The notes under the pieces were generated by a model that was not told where the DNA came from, did no database searches, and saw only the letters and a program-made list of their open reading frames with translations. A DNA stretch of 64,000 nucleotides from Pseudomonas asiatica. Its GTDB lineage: Bacteria; Pseudomonadota; Gammaproteobacteria; Pseudomonadales; Pseudomonadaceae. Location of the stretch: NCBI RefSeq assembly GCF_040214835.1, contig NZ_CP157874.1, forward strand, positions 1,864,001 to 1,928,000. Reading direction: 5' to 3'. Both the position numbers and the translations under genes were made by a program. Below, piece after piece: positions 8,531 through 17,523 of the stretch (position 1 is its first letter; the number at the start of each line of letters is the position of its first letter).

Positions 8531-9652
8531 ATGCTGACCTCTCCCGCGCCGGGCCTGCTGGCAAGTTTCCAGGAGCACTACGACGACCTGCTGCAGTTCC
8601 TGACCCGGCGCATGAGCGACCGTCAGCGCGCTGCCGACGTCGCGCAGGAAACCTACCTGAGGCTGGTGAACATCGACCAGCAGGCGGTGCCGGTGCTGCA
8701 CGCGCGCAGTTTCATCTTCCGCGTGGCCGGCAACCTGGCGATCGATGCCTTGCGCCGTGAGCAGCGCATTGCCGCCAGCCACGACGACAGCGAGCGGGCA
8801 GGTGAGGTGGCCTGCCCGGCGCCTGCACCCGAAGCGGCCTTGCTGGCCCGGGAGCGCCTGCAGATCCTCGATCAGGCGCTGCTGCAGCTGTCCGACAATG
8901 CCCGCCAGGCACTGTTGCTAAACCGCGTCGATGGCCTGACCCAGGCGCAGATCGCGCAACGCCTGGGGGTTTCCGAAAGCATGGTGGCGAAGTACATCGG
9001 CCAGGCCCTGCGCCATTGCCGCAACTGGCTCAAACAGGCGGGCGTGGCTGCGGCGCTGGTATTTGCCGTTGCTGTGGCAGGTTGGCAGCAGGCGCCGGTG
9101 CTGCTGGCGGATTACCACACCGGGGTCGGTGAGCGACAGGTGATTACCCTGGCCGACGGCACGCGGGTGACGTTGAACAGCGCCACTGCCCTGAGCGTGG
9201 TATTCAGCGACCGTGAGCGGCGGGTGGTGCTGGAGTCTGGTGAGGCCTTGTTCGAAACCACCGATGATTCACGGCCCTTTGTGGTCGACACGGCCGGTGA
9301 GCGGGTGCAAGGGAGTGCGGCTACCTTCAGCGTGCGTCGCGATGGCCGCGTGGTATTGGCACACGGCGAAGCCAAGGTTGGCGAGCATGAATTGGCAGTA
9401 GCGGCCGATGCCGGCACGCAGATGGCCTGGCAGCGCGGCAAGTTGATCTTCAACGGCAAGCCGCTGGGGCAGGTGCTGGCGGAGCTCGAGCGTTACCGGC
9501 ATGGGCGGATCGTGTTGTCCGATAGCAAGCTGGCGGCGATGGAGGTCAGCGGGGTGTTCGACCTCGATGAGCCGGAGGCCCTGTTGCGGACCCTTGAGCA
9601 GCGCTATGGGCTGAAGGTGACCTACCTGCCGTGGTTGGCCGTGGTTCATTGA
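8531..9652 (+). CDS. iutY: Fused iron-starvation sigma / anti-sigma factor (IutY type)
   Basis: One 373-residue chain joins an ECF sigma factor to a FecR-like anti-sigma factor. Residues 1-165 hold sigma regions 2 (DVAQETYLRLV) and 4 (GLTQAQIAQRLGVSESMVAKYI). A single membrane segment follows (about 170-186), then a periplasmic FecR domain with LADGTRVTLNSATAL and a C-terminal secretin/TonB-like part (EVSGVFDLDEPEALLRTLEQRY). Known cell-surface signalling systems normally split these functions between two proteins. The described P. putida IutY fusion works with the aerobactin receptor IutA. Signal from the receptor leads to proteolysis and release of the sigma part. The receptor gene follows directly and a Fur box precedes. 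No strong ribosome site is visible before ATG 8531. Confidence 0.9.
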   Translation: MLTSPAPGLLASFQEHYDDLLQFLTRRMSDRQRAADVAQETYLRLVNIDQQAVPVLHARSFIFRVAGNLAIDALRREQRIAASHDDSERAGEVACPAPAPEAALLARERLQILDQALLQLSDNARQALLLNRVDGLTQAQIAQRLGVSESMVAKYIGQALRHCRNWLKQAGVAAALVFAVAVAGWQQAPVLLADYHTGVGERQVITLADGTRVTLNSATALSVVFSDRERRVVLESGEALFETTDDSRPFVVDTAGERVQGSAATFSVRRDGRVVLAHGEAKVGEHELAVAADAGTQMAWQRGKLIFNGKPLGQVLAELERYRHGRIVLSDSKLAAMEVSGVFDLDEPEALLRTLEQRYGLKVTYLPWLAVVH

Positions 9653-9656
9653 TTCG

Positions 9657-9767
9657 CCTGTGCCGGCCTCTTCGCGGCTGAAGCCGCTCCCACAGGTACT
9701 GCACAGGTCTGGAAGGCTGTGGAGATCCCTGTAGGAGCGGCTTTAGCCGCGAAGAGGCCGGCACAGG
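9657..9767. repeat. Paired REP-like inverted repeat between iutY and its receptor
   Basis: Two roughly 40-base copies of the second putida REP type (CCTGTgCCGGCCTCTTCGCGG... and its inverse) face each other across about 30 bases. The pair sits between two co-oriented genes that belong to one system, so it may attenuate read-through from iutY into the receptor gene. Confidence 0.85.
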
Positions 9768-9869
9768 AAAAATTTTTTATTTTGCACTGCAAGTTCCTGC
9801 CTGCCAGATCGTCGTAGTGGGACTGATCAGCAACCAATTCTCATTTACGACTTGTCAGGAAGCTCATTC

Positions 9870-12305
9870 GTGCCTCTGATGCTCAAGCCCTTGCACCGCC
9901 GCCGCGGTCCGCTTCACCATGCCCTGATGTCCTGCAGTGCCCTGGCCATGCTGGTCGGCCCGCTGCAGGCGTTTGCCTCGACCGCCACCGAACAGGCCCA
10001 GACCCAGGCCCGCCTGGTCCAGCTCGACCTGCCGGCCCAGCCGCTGGACCAGGCCCTGACCACCTTCGCCGACCAGGCCGGCCTGCACCTGCTGTACACC
10101 ACTGGCGATGTCGCCGGCCAAGCCAGCCCGGCCTTGCAGGGCAGCTACAGCATCGAGCAGGCCCTGCAGCAGTTGCTGGCCGGCAGCGGCATGAGCTGGC
10201 ACTTCAGCGATGCCCGCACGGTGACCCTGCGCAAGGCCGACGCTGCGCCGCAGGCGGTCAACCTCAAGCCGATCGAGGTCAGCGTGGCCTCGCGCACCAG
10301 CACCGCGATCAGCGAAATCCCCGGCACCGTGTGGGTGGTCGACCAACAGCAGCTGCGCGAGCAGATCGACAGCGGCGTCAGCCTGAAGGAAGCCATCGGC
10401 AAGCTGGTGCCAGGCCTCGACCTGGCGCCGGAAGGCCGTACCAACTACGGCCAGAACATGCGCGGGCGCAACGTGCTGGTGATGATCGACGGGGTCAGCC
10501 AGAACAGCTCGCGCGGCCTGTCGCGCCAGTTCGACAGCATTTCGCCGTTCAACGTCGAGCGCGTCGAAGTGCTGTCTGGCGCCAGTGCCATCTACGGCGG
10601 CGGCGCCACCGGCGGCATCATCAATATCGTGACCAAGAAGGGCGAACCCGGCCCGGCGCGCTTCGAGACCCAGCTCGGCGCCAGCAGCGGTTTCAACAAC
10701 AGCGACGACCTGGCCACCCGCTTTGCCCAGTCGATCAGTGGCGGCAACGAGCGGTTCAATGCCCGCCTGGGGGTTTCCGGCGAGCAGAACGAAGCCTTCT
10801 ACGATGGCGCCGGCGACCAGATCTTCATCGACAACACCCAGACCGACCTGCAGTACAACCGCACCATCGACGTGCTCGGCACCTTGGGGATGCAACTGAA
10901 CGACCAGCAGAGCCTCGACCTGCTGGCCCAGTACTATGACTCGGGCAACCACGGCAGCACCGGTATCTACTTCCCCAACCTGAACCACAACGCCCCATCC
11001 GACCTTGAAGACGCCGAGCTGCGCAGCGGCTACTCGTCGGACCTGGAGCCGCGCACCCGGCGCCTGCTGCTGAACGCCAACTACCACCACACCGACGTGC
11101 TGGGCCAGGACTTCTACCTGCAGGCCTCGTACCGCAAGGAAGACGACAACTTCTACCCGTTCCCGTACTACAACCGCGCCACGCCCACCGGCTCGCGCGG
11201 GGTGTACTTCGCCGCCTCGCAGCAAAACTTCGAAGTCACCAGCCTCAAGGGCCTGTTCGCCAAGCAGTGGGACGCGCTGAAGCTGACCTACGGCGTGGAC
11301 CTGGACCGCGAGCGCTTCAACGCCGAGCAGACCACCTTCAACGCCCAGACGTCGTCCGAGTCGGGTGGCCTGGAGCTGGAAAAGGAAAGCAAGGCCGCGC
11401 GCTACCCCAGCTACCGGGTCGACGGCGTGTCGGTGTACGCCCAGCTGGACTGGCATGCCACCGATAACCTGACCCTGTCCGGCGGCGCCCGGCGCCAGCA
11501 GATGGACGTGGACGTCAGCGACTTCAAGGGTGTGCCGGGTGGCAGCAACGATTACCAGGTCAACCTGTTCAACGTCGGTGCCATCTACGACTTCAAGAAT
11601 GGCCACCAGGTATGGACCAACTACGGCGAAGGCTTCGACCTGCCCGACCCGGCCAAGTACTACGGCAAGCCCGGGCTGAGCGTGGCCGACAACCCGCTGG
11701 CCGGCATCAAGAGCCGCCAGGTGGAACTGGGCTGGCGCTATGCCGACCTGGACTGGGATGCCCAGGCGGCGCTGTACTACATCTGGTCGGACAAGATCAT
11801 CAACGTCGATTCGCAGACCCTGACCATCAACGTGGAAGAGCAGAAAAGCCGCGACTTTGGTTTTGAGGGCGCTCTGACCCGACACTTCCAGACAGGTTGG
11901 GAAGCCGGTGGCACCCTGCACCTGACCCGCTCCGAGGAAGAGGATGTCGATGGTGGCTGGATCAAGCGCGATGCCCGCTATGCCTCGTTGTCCAAGGCTA
12001 CAGCATTCGTCGGCTGGAAGGGCGATGGCCGCAATGCACGGCTGCAGGCCAACCATGCCTTCAGCCTGAAGGACGATGCCGACCACGAGATCGACGGCTA
12101 TACCACCTTTGACCTGCTGGGCAGCCAGGACACCGGCTTCGGCACCTTCAGCGCCGGCATCCAGAACCTGCTGGACAAGCAGTACAGCACGGTCTGGGGG
12201 CAGCGTGCGACGCTGTTCTACTCGCCTACCTACGGGCCGGCTTACCTGTATGACTACCAAGGGCGCGGGCGTACCTACACCCTGACTTGGAGCATGGCTT
12301 ACTGA
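9870..12305 (+). CDS. iutA: TonB-dependent siderophore receptor with signalling domain (IutA type)
   Basis: Outer-membrane receptor for a ferric siderophore, by context aerobactin. After a signal peptide the mature N-terminus carries the STN signalling domain (LPAQPLDQALTTFADQAGLH to DARTVTLRK), which contacts the anti-sigma domain of IutY. The plug domain (PIEVSVASRTSTAISEIPGT, VERVEVLSGASAIYGGGATG) and a 22-strand barrel follow, ending in WSMAY. GTG 9870 is preferred because AGGAAG lies 7 bases upstream; ATG 9879 and TTG 9852 are alternatives. From GTG the length is 811 residues, normal for the class. The last codons and the stop are copied five more times downstream in the 278-bp tandem array. 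Confidence 0.9.
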   Translation: MPLMLKPLHRRRGPLHHALMSCSALAMLVGPLQAFASTATEQAQTQARLVQLDLPAQPLDQALTTFADQAGLHLLYTTGDVAGQASPALQGSYSIEQALQQLLAGSGMSWHFSDARTVTLRKADAAPQAVNLKPIEVSVASRTSTAISEIPGTVWVVDQQQLREQIDSGVSLKEAIGKLVPGLDLAPEGRTNYGQNMRGRNVLVMIDGVSQNSSRGLSRQFDSISPFNVERVEVLSGASAIYGGGATGGIINIVTKKGEPGPARFETQLGASSGFNNSDDLATRFAQSISGGNERFNARLGVSGEQNEAFYDGAGDQIFIDNTQTDLQYNRTIDVLGTLGMQLNDQQSLDLLAQYYDSGNHGSTGIYFPNLNHNAPSDLEDAELRSGYSSDLEPRTRRLLLNANYHHTDVLGQDFYLQASYRKEDDNFYPFPYYNRATPTGSRGVYFAASQQNFEVTSLKGLFAKQWDALKLTYGVDLDRERFNAEQTTFNAQTSSESGGLELEKESKAARYPSYRVDGVSVYAQLDWHATDNLTLSGGARRQQMDVDVSDFKGVPGGSNDYQVNLFNVGAIYDFKNGHQVWTNYGEGFDLPDPAKYYGKPGLSVADNPLAGIKSRQVELGWRYADLDWDAQAALYYIWSDKIINVDSQTLTINVEEQKSRDFGFEGALTRHFQTGWEAGGTLHLTRSEEEDVDGGWIKRDARYASLSKATAFVGWKGDGRNARLQANHAFSLKDDADHEIDGYTTFDLLGSQDTGFGTFSAGIQNLLDKQYSTVWGQRATLFYSPTYGPAYLYDYQGRGRTYTLTWSMAY

Positions 12306-13892
12306 CCCTGCGCGGTTCTGTAGGAGCGGCCTTGTGTCGCGAAAGGAGTGCGAAGCGCCCCCAGGATTTCAGCTGCGCAGCACATATTGCCGGGGCCGCT
12401 TTGCGGCCCTTTCGCGACACAAGGCCGCTCCTACAGAGACCGCACATGCCTGAGGAAGTCGCGGTCCCTGTGGGAGCGGGTTTGCCCGCGAAGAGGCCCG
12501 GTCAGACAAACGCCGCCAGCAAATCCTGCGCAAACGCCTGCTGCGCCTCGCCGCCCGGTGCTGACCTGGAGCATGGCTTACTGACGCTGCGCGGTTCTGT
12601 AGGAGCGGCCTTGTGTCGCGAAAGGGGTGCGAAGCGCCCCCAGGATTTCAGCTGCGCAGCACATATTGCCGGGGCCGCTTTGCGGCCCTTCGCGACACAA
12701 GGCCGCTCCTACAGGGACCGCACATGCCTGAGGAAGTCGCGGTCCCTGTGGGAGCGGGTTTGCCCGCGAAGAGGCCCGGTCAGACAAACGCCGCCAGCAA
12801 ATCCTGCGCAAACGCCTGCTGTGCCTCGCCGCCCGGTGCTGACCTGGAGCATGGCTTACTGACGCTGCGCGGTTCTGTAGGAGCGGCCTTGTGTCGCGAA
12901 AGGGGTGCGAAGCGCCCCCAGGATTTCAGCTGCGCAGCACATATTGCCGGGGCCGCTTTGCGGCCCTTCGCGACACAAGGCCGCTCCTACAGGGACCGCA
13001 CATGCCTGAGGAAGTCGCGGTCCCTGTGGGAGCGGGTTTGCCCGCGAAGAGGCCCGGTCAGACAAACGCCGCCAGCAAATCCTGCGCAAACGCCTGCTGT
13101 GCCTCGCCGCCCGGTGCTGACCTGGAGCATGGCTTACTGACGCTGCGCGGTTCTGTAGGAGCGGCCTTGTGTCGCGAAAGGGGTGCGAAGCGCCCCCAGG
13201 ATTTCAGCTGCGCAGCACATATTGCCGGGGCCGCTTTGCGGCCCTTCGCGACACAAGGCCGCTCCTACAGGGACCGCACATGCCTGAGGAAGTCGCGGTC
13301 CCTGTGGGAGCGGGTTTGCCCGCGAAGAGGCCCGGTCAGACAAACGCCGCCAGCAAATCCTGCGCAAACGCCTGCTGTGCCTCGCCGCCCGGTGCTGACC
13401 TGGAGCATGGCTTACTGACGCTGCGCGGTTCTGTAGGAGCGGCCTTGTGTCGCGAAAGGGGTGCGAAGCGCCCCCAGGATTTCAGCTGCGCAGCACATAT
13501 TGCCGGGGCCGCTTTGCGGCCCTTCGCGACACAAGGCCGCTCCTACAGAGACCGCATATGCCTGAGGAAGTCGCGGTCCCTGTGGGAGCGGGTTTACCCG
13601 CGAAGAGGCCGGGTCAGGCAAACGCCGCCAGCAAATCCTGTGCAAACGCCTGCTGTGCCTCGCCGCCCGGTGCTGACCTGGAGCATGGCTTACTGACCCT
13701 GCGCGGTTCTGTGGGAGCGGCCTTGTGTCGCGAAAGGGGTGCGAAGCGCCCCCAGGATTTCAGCTGCGCTGCACATATTGCCGGGGCCGCTTTGCGGCCC
13801 TTTCGCGACACAAGGCCGCTCCCACAGGGACCGCACATGCCTGAGGAAGTCGCGGTCCCTGTGGGAGCGGGCAAGCCCGCGAAGAGGCCGGG
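12288..13892. repeat. Tandem array of a 278-bp unit carrying gene ends and REP elements
   Basis: Six copies of the 3' end of iutA (GGAGCATGGCTTACTGA) have stop codons ending at 12305, 12584, 12862, 13140, 13418 and 13696, so the period is 279 bases once and then 278. Each unit contains the iutA tail, an inverted REP pair, a third REP-like sequence and a piece of the 3' end of the convergent LysR gene; only the last unit runs into the intact LysR gene. Units 2-4 look identical by eye, while units 1, 5 and 6 carry a few changes. The many open frames here repeat with the unit, start inside REP DNA and are not taken as genes. Confidence 0.95.
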
Positions 13893-14783
13893 TCAGGCAA
13901 ACGCCGCCAGCAAATCCTGTGCAAACGCCTGCTGTGCCTCGCCAACCGCCTGCGCCCGGTGCCTGGCCAGGGTAAACGGCACCACGAAGTCCAACCCCGG
14001 GTCCAGCGCCCACAACAGCCCCTCAGCCTCCCAGGCTTGCGCGCAATGGCACGGCAGATAGCCAATATGCCGCCCCGACAGAATGAACGTCAGCACGCTC
14101 TCGATCTGCTCCGCCACCGCCATGCTGCGCTGGCTCTGGAACGGCTCACCGCCCTTGAGAAACCGGTACGGATGGCGCACCTGGTCCATCGCCAGTAACC
14201 GCTCCCGCCCCACGCCAGCCTCACCGAACAGCTCATGGCCCTTGCCGCAATACAGCCGTTGCCGCTCCTCGAACAGCGGCTGGTAATCGAAGGCTGCCTG
14301 GTTGCCGGAAAAGTAGCTGATGGCGTAATCCAGCCGCTGCTCTAGCAACAAGCGCTCCAGCTCTGCCGGTGGCGCACTGATCAGCTCCAGCTGCACCGCC
14401 TCCTCGCGCCTGCGAAACGCCGCAATGGCCGCCGCCAGCTTCAGGCTCACCGCCTTGTCCTGGTTCTCCGCCATGCCTATGCGCACGGTCCCCAGCAGCC
14501 GCCCGGCAACGCCATTGGCCTGCTGGCGAAACTGTTCGATGTTCAGCAATAACCCACGGGCGGCGTCCAGCAACAACGCGCCTTTTTCCGTCAGGTGAAA
14601 ACCACCCTTGCCGCGGCTGCACAGGCGGTAGCCCAGCCGCGCTTCCAGCTGCGCCATGCGCTGGCTGATGGTGGGCTGGCTCAGGCCCAGCACGCCTTGC
14701 GCGGCACTGAAGCCTCCGGCCTCGACTACAGTGACGAACAGCCGCAGCAGGTGCAGGTCGGGGTCGTGCACTTGTCCGAGCAT
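13893..14783 (-). CDS. LysR family transcriptional regulator
   Basis: The 296-residue protein has the LysR N-terminal winged helix-turn-helix (LLRLFVTVVEAGGFSAAQGV, LSQPTISQRMAQLEARLG) and a periplasmic-binding-type effector domain beginning near LLGTVRIGMAENQD. ATG 14783 is preceded by a GAGG ribosome site; a much longer upstream open frame does not look like protein. It is divergent from the polyamine-type binding-protein gene and agmatinase, so it probably controls them. An inverted repeat (14783-14837) lies between the two starts. Its 3' end has been copied repeatedly into the adjacent tandem array. The effector is unknown; an arginine- or agmatine-derived ligand is only an inference from context. 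Confidence 0.88.
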   Translation of the reverse strand: MLGQVHDPDLHLLRLFVTVVEAGGFSAAQGVLGLSQPTISQRMAQLEARLGYRLCSRGKGGFHLTEKGALLLDAARGLLLNIEQFRQQANGVAGRLLGTVRIGMAENQDKAVSLKLAAAIAAFRRREEAVQLELISAPPAELERLLLEQRLDYAISYFSGNQAAFDYQPLFEERQRLYCGKGHELFGEAGVGRERLLAMDQVRHPYRFLKGGEPFQSQRSMAVAEQIESVLTFILSGRHIGYLPCHCAQAWEAEGLLWALDPGLDFVVPFTLARHRAQAVGEAQQAFAQDLLAAFA

Positions 14784-14837
14784 TACATTGCCTCTGGTGA
14801 ATGTCAGCTTTGCAAACTTGCCATTCCTGCAATGTAA
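14783..14837. promoter_or_regulatory. Inverted repeat between LysR gene and polyamine-type binding protein gene
   Basis: A perfect 9-base inverted repeat, TTACATTGC (14783-14791) and GCAATGTAA (14829-14837), spans the 102-base divergent region. The left arm touches the LysR start codon and the right arm lies 49 bases before the binding-protein start. Such widely spaced arms fit a LysR tetramer site, but this has not been tested. Confidence 0.5.
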
Positions 14838-14885
14838 CCCGGCTGGCATGCTCGCGGCATCCACCCATTTGCCGAGGTGTCCGCC

Positions 14886-15965
14886 ATGCGTCGATCGTTG
14901 TGCCTGCTGTCCCTGGTCCTGGCCTTGCCGCTGCAGGCCGAAGAAAAGGTCGTCAACCTCTACAGCTGGGCCGACTACGTCGCCCCGCAAACCCTCCAGC
15001 GCTTCGAGCAGGAAACCGGCTACAAGGTGCGCTACGACACCTTCGACACCACCGAAGTGTTGGAAACCAAGCTGCTGACCGGTGGCAGCGGCTATGACGT
15101 GGTGGTGCCGTCGTCGGCCGTGCTGGCCCGGGCGCTCAAGGCCAACGCCCTGCAGCCGCTCGACCCCCAGGCCATGCCTGGCTATGCCAACCTCGACAAG
15201 GACCTGCTGGCCAAGCTCGCCGAGGCCGACCCCGGCAACCGCCATGCCGTGCCCTACACCTGGGGCACCCTGGGCCTGGGGGTGAATGTGGAAGCGGTGC
15301 GCCAACGCCTGGGAGATGTGCCGCTGGACAGCCTCGACCTGCTGTTCAAGCCCGAGTACGCCAGCCGGCTGAAGGACTGCGGCATCGCCATGCCCGACTC
15401 GCCGCAGGAGGTGATCGGCGTGGCCCTGAACTACCTGGGCAAGGACCCTTACAGCCAGGACAAGGACGACCTGGCCGCCACGCAGAGCCTGCTGAGCCAG
15501 CTGCAGCCGTCGATCAGCTACGTCGCCAATGGCCGGCAGATCAGCGACCTGGCCAACGGCAGCGTGTGCCTGGCGCTGACCTACAACGGCGATGCGGCGA
15601 TGGCCGCCGACCAGGCGCGCCGCGCCGGCAAGCCGTTCGAGCTGATCTACCGCATCCCCCGCGAAGGCACGCTGGTATGGCAGGACAACCTGGTCATTCC
15701 CAAGGACGCCCCGCACCCCGAGGCCGCGCGGGCGTTCATCGCCTTCATGCTCAAGCCCGAATCGGTGGCCGCGCTGACCAACACGCTGTTCTTCGCCAAC
15801 GCCAACCAGGCGGCCACGCCGCTGGTGGACGAAGCGGTGCGCAACGACCCGGACATCTACCCGTCGGCCGCGGTGCGCCAGCGCCTGTATGCCGACCGCA
15901 GCATGGCCCTGGCCGACCTGCGCCAGCGCAACCGCCTGTGGACCGCGTTCCGCAGCCGCCAGTAA
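14886..15965 (+). CDS. Periplasmic polyamine-type ABC transporter substrate-binding protein
   Basis: The 359-residue protein has a clear signal peptide (MRRSLCLLSLVLALPLQA) and the PotD/PotF pattern: VVNLYSWADYVAPQTLQRFE at the mature N-terminus, GSGYDVVVPSS near 70 and WGTLGLGVN near 130. PotF-like proteins bind putrescine, spermidine or related diamines. No permease or ATPase gene lies nearby, so it must use components from elsewhere or act in sensing. ATG 14886 is chosen with GAGG 8 bases upstream. The agmatinase gene follows after 25 bases, so the pair probably handles agmatine or putrescine under control of the divergent LysR regulator. Confidence 0.88.
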   Translation: MRRSLCLLSLVLALPLQAEEKVVNLYSWADYVAPQTLQRFEQETGYKVRYDTFDTTEVLETKLLTGGSGYDVVVPSSAVLARALKANALQPLDPQAMPGYANLDKDLLAKLAEADPGNRHAVPYTWGTLGLGVNVEAVRQRLGDVPLDSLDLLFKPEYASRLKDCGIAMPDSPQEVIGVALNYLGKDPYSQDKDDLAATQSLLSQLQPSISYVANGRQISDLANGSVCLALTYNGDAAMAADQARRAGKPFELIYRIPREGTLVWQDNLVIPKDAPHPEAARAFIAFMLKPESVAALTNTLFFANANQAATPLVDEAVRNDPDIYPSAAVRQRLYADRSMALADLRQRNRLWTAFRSRQ

Positions 15966-15990
15966 CCAATAACGACAAAGGAGCCCGACC

Positions 15991-16956
15991 GTGGAGCAAG
16001 CCGCAAACAACGACCAGGCCATGACCCGCGACAGCCTGTATGGCACCGCTGCGGAAAGTACCTACGCCGGCATTACCAGTTTCTCTCGCCGCCGCTACAG
16101 CCGCGACCTGCGTGGCGTCGATGTGGTGGTCAGCGGTGTGCCGTTCGATACTGCAACCAGCAACCGCCCCGGTGCGCGCTTCGGCCCGCGGGCGATCCGC
16201 GCCGCTTCGGTGCAGCAGGCCTGGGCCCGGCACTGGCCGTGGGCGTTCGACCCGTTCGATCACCTGGCGGTGATCGACTATGGTGATTGCGCCTTCGACA
16301 GCGGCACCCCGCAGTCGGTACCGGACAGCATCGAGGCCCATGCCACGCATATTCTGGAAGCAGGCTGCGCCATGCTCACCCTGGGTGGCGACCACTTCAT
16401 CAGCTACCCGCTGCTCAAGGCCCATGCCCGCCGCCATGGCCCGCTGGCGCTGATCCACTTCGATGCGCACAGCGACACCTGGCCGGACGAGGAGGGCAAA
16501 CGCATCGACCACGGCACCATGTTCTGGCATGCCGCCCGCGAAGGCCTGGTAGACCCGGCCAGCTCGGTGCAGATCGGCCTGCGCACCACCAATGATGACA
16601 GCCAGGGCTTTGCCCTCCTCGACGCCCGCCAGGTACACCGGCAGGGCACCGAGGCGGTGATCGCGGCGATTCGCCAGCGGGTGGGCGAGCGGCCGGTGTA
16701 CCTGACCTTCGATATCGACTGCCTCGACCCGGCCTATGCGCCTGGTACCGGCACACCGGTGTGCGGCGGGCTGAGCACGGTGCAGGCGCTGGAGATCATC
16801 GGCGGGCTGCGCGGTATCAACCTGGTGGGCATGGATCTGGTGGAGGTGGCGCCAGCCTATGACCACGCCGACATCACCGCGCTGGCCGGGGCGACTCTGG
16901 CGATGGAAATGCTGTGCCTGTATGCGGCGCGGCACAAGGTGGACAAGGGCCAGTAA
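15991..16956 (+). CDS. speB: Agmatinase (ureohydrolase family)
   Basis: Agmatinase hydrolyses agmatine to putrescine and urea with a dinuclear manganese site. The 321-residue protein has all ureohydrolase signatures: GGDHF, then FDAHSDTW, and FDIDCLDPAYAPGTGTP, giving the His and Asp metal ligands. The GTG start at 15991 has AAAGGAG upstream at correct spacing. It forms an operon with the polyamine-type binding protein. Other members of the family act on guanidinobutyrate or arginine; the substrate cannot be proved from sequence alone, so the symbol is provisional. Confidence 0.85.
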   Translation: MEQAANNDQAMTRDSLYGTAAESTYAGITSFSRRRYSRDLRGVDVVVSGVPFDTATSNRPGARFGPRAIRAASVQQAWARHWPWAFDPFDHLAVIDYGDCAFDSGTPQSVPDSIEAHATHILEAGCAMLTLGGDHFISYPLLKAHARRHGPLALIHFDAHSDTWPDEEGKRIDHGTMFWHAAREGLVDPASSVQIGLRTTNDDSQGFALLDARQVHRQGTEAVIAAIRQRVGERPVYLTFDIDCLDPAYAPGTGTPVCGGLSTVQALEIIGGLRGINLVGMDLVEVAPAYDHADITALAGATLAMEMLCLYAARHKVDKGQ

Positions 16957-16957
16957 C

Positions 16958-17063
16958 CTGGGGCCGCTTTGCGGCCCATCGCGACACAAGGCCGCTCCTA
17001 CAGGTAATCGCGTACCCCTGTAGGAGCGGCCTTGTGTCGCGATGGGCTGCAAAGCAGCCCCCA
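16958..17063. repeat. Paired REP element, inverted
   Basis: Inverted REP pair of the TGTAGGAGCGGCCTTGTGTC type with GGGCCGCTTTGCGGCCC-like dyads at both ends. It follows the agmatinase stop codon directly and probably acts as a transcript end for that operon. Confidence 0.88.
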
Positions 17064-17182
17064 AGGCCCATACTGAAACATCAGGAATCATCTCCACCCG
17101 CATTCACACTTTTGCCGCGAACCCTTCGCGCCTTAGGCTATCAAACCCACCAGGCGCGGCATTTTCGTACAGGAGGTGAAGC

Positions 17183-17500
17183 ATGACCCCGACCTTGCCC
17201 ATCCTGGCCCTCGGCCTGGTGCTGTGCCTGCCCGCGCAAGCGGCCCCCGAGCCGCCCTTGCAACTCGCCGCCGGCAACAACAACCCCTACAACAGCCCGA
17301 TCCAGCGCGCCAACCCTAACAGCCGCCAAGGCAGCATGCCGGCCACACCTCCCGTGCGCGGCCCGTCCACCGACCCGTACCAGCGCACGCCCACCCTGGA
17401 CAACCGCGGCATCGGCAATGGCGACAACCTGCGCCGCCAGCAGCAAACCCCGAACCTGGAGCCCACCCGACCACCCCGCGGCAACCCGCGCGCGCCATGA
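17183..17500 (+). CDS. Small exported low-complexity protein
   Basis: The 105-residue protein has a signal peptide (MTPTLPILALGLVLCLPAQA) and a mature part rich in Pro, Asn, Gln and Arg (GNNNPYNSPIQRANPNSRQG) with no cysteine and little predicted order. A strong AGGAGGT ribosome site stands before ATG 17183, which supports real expression. It lies 23 bases upstream of the sugar dehydrogenase gene and is likely co-transcribed with it, so it may be a periplasmic partner. No known family was recognised. Confidence 0.7.
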   Translation: MTPTLPILALGLVLCLPAQAAPEPPLQLAAGNNNPYNSPIQRANPNSRQGSMPATPPVRGPSTDPYQRTPTLDNRGIGNGDNLRRQQQTPNLEPTRPPRGNPRAP

Positions 17501-17523
17501 GCGCCCTACGAAAGGAATCCTGC

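Noticed and set aside
9780..9870. FecI-type promoter and second Fur site before iutA
   Set aside because: AACCAATTCTCATTTA resembles half a Fur site and an ECF promoter is expected, but matches were too weak by hand count to list as a feature.
12287..14061. Series of 60-200 residue open frames repeated every 278 bases on both strands
   Set aside because: They follow the DNA repeat, begin inside REP sequence and read through gene tails. Identical peptides with MSRKGCEAPPGFQ arise from REP DNA all over the window.
13893..16046. A 717-codon minus-strand frame extending the LysR gene upstream
   Set aside because: The LysR family start with a ribosome site is at 14783. The extension is antisense to the binding-protein gene and has no protein-like pattern.
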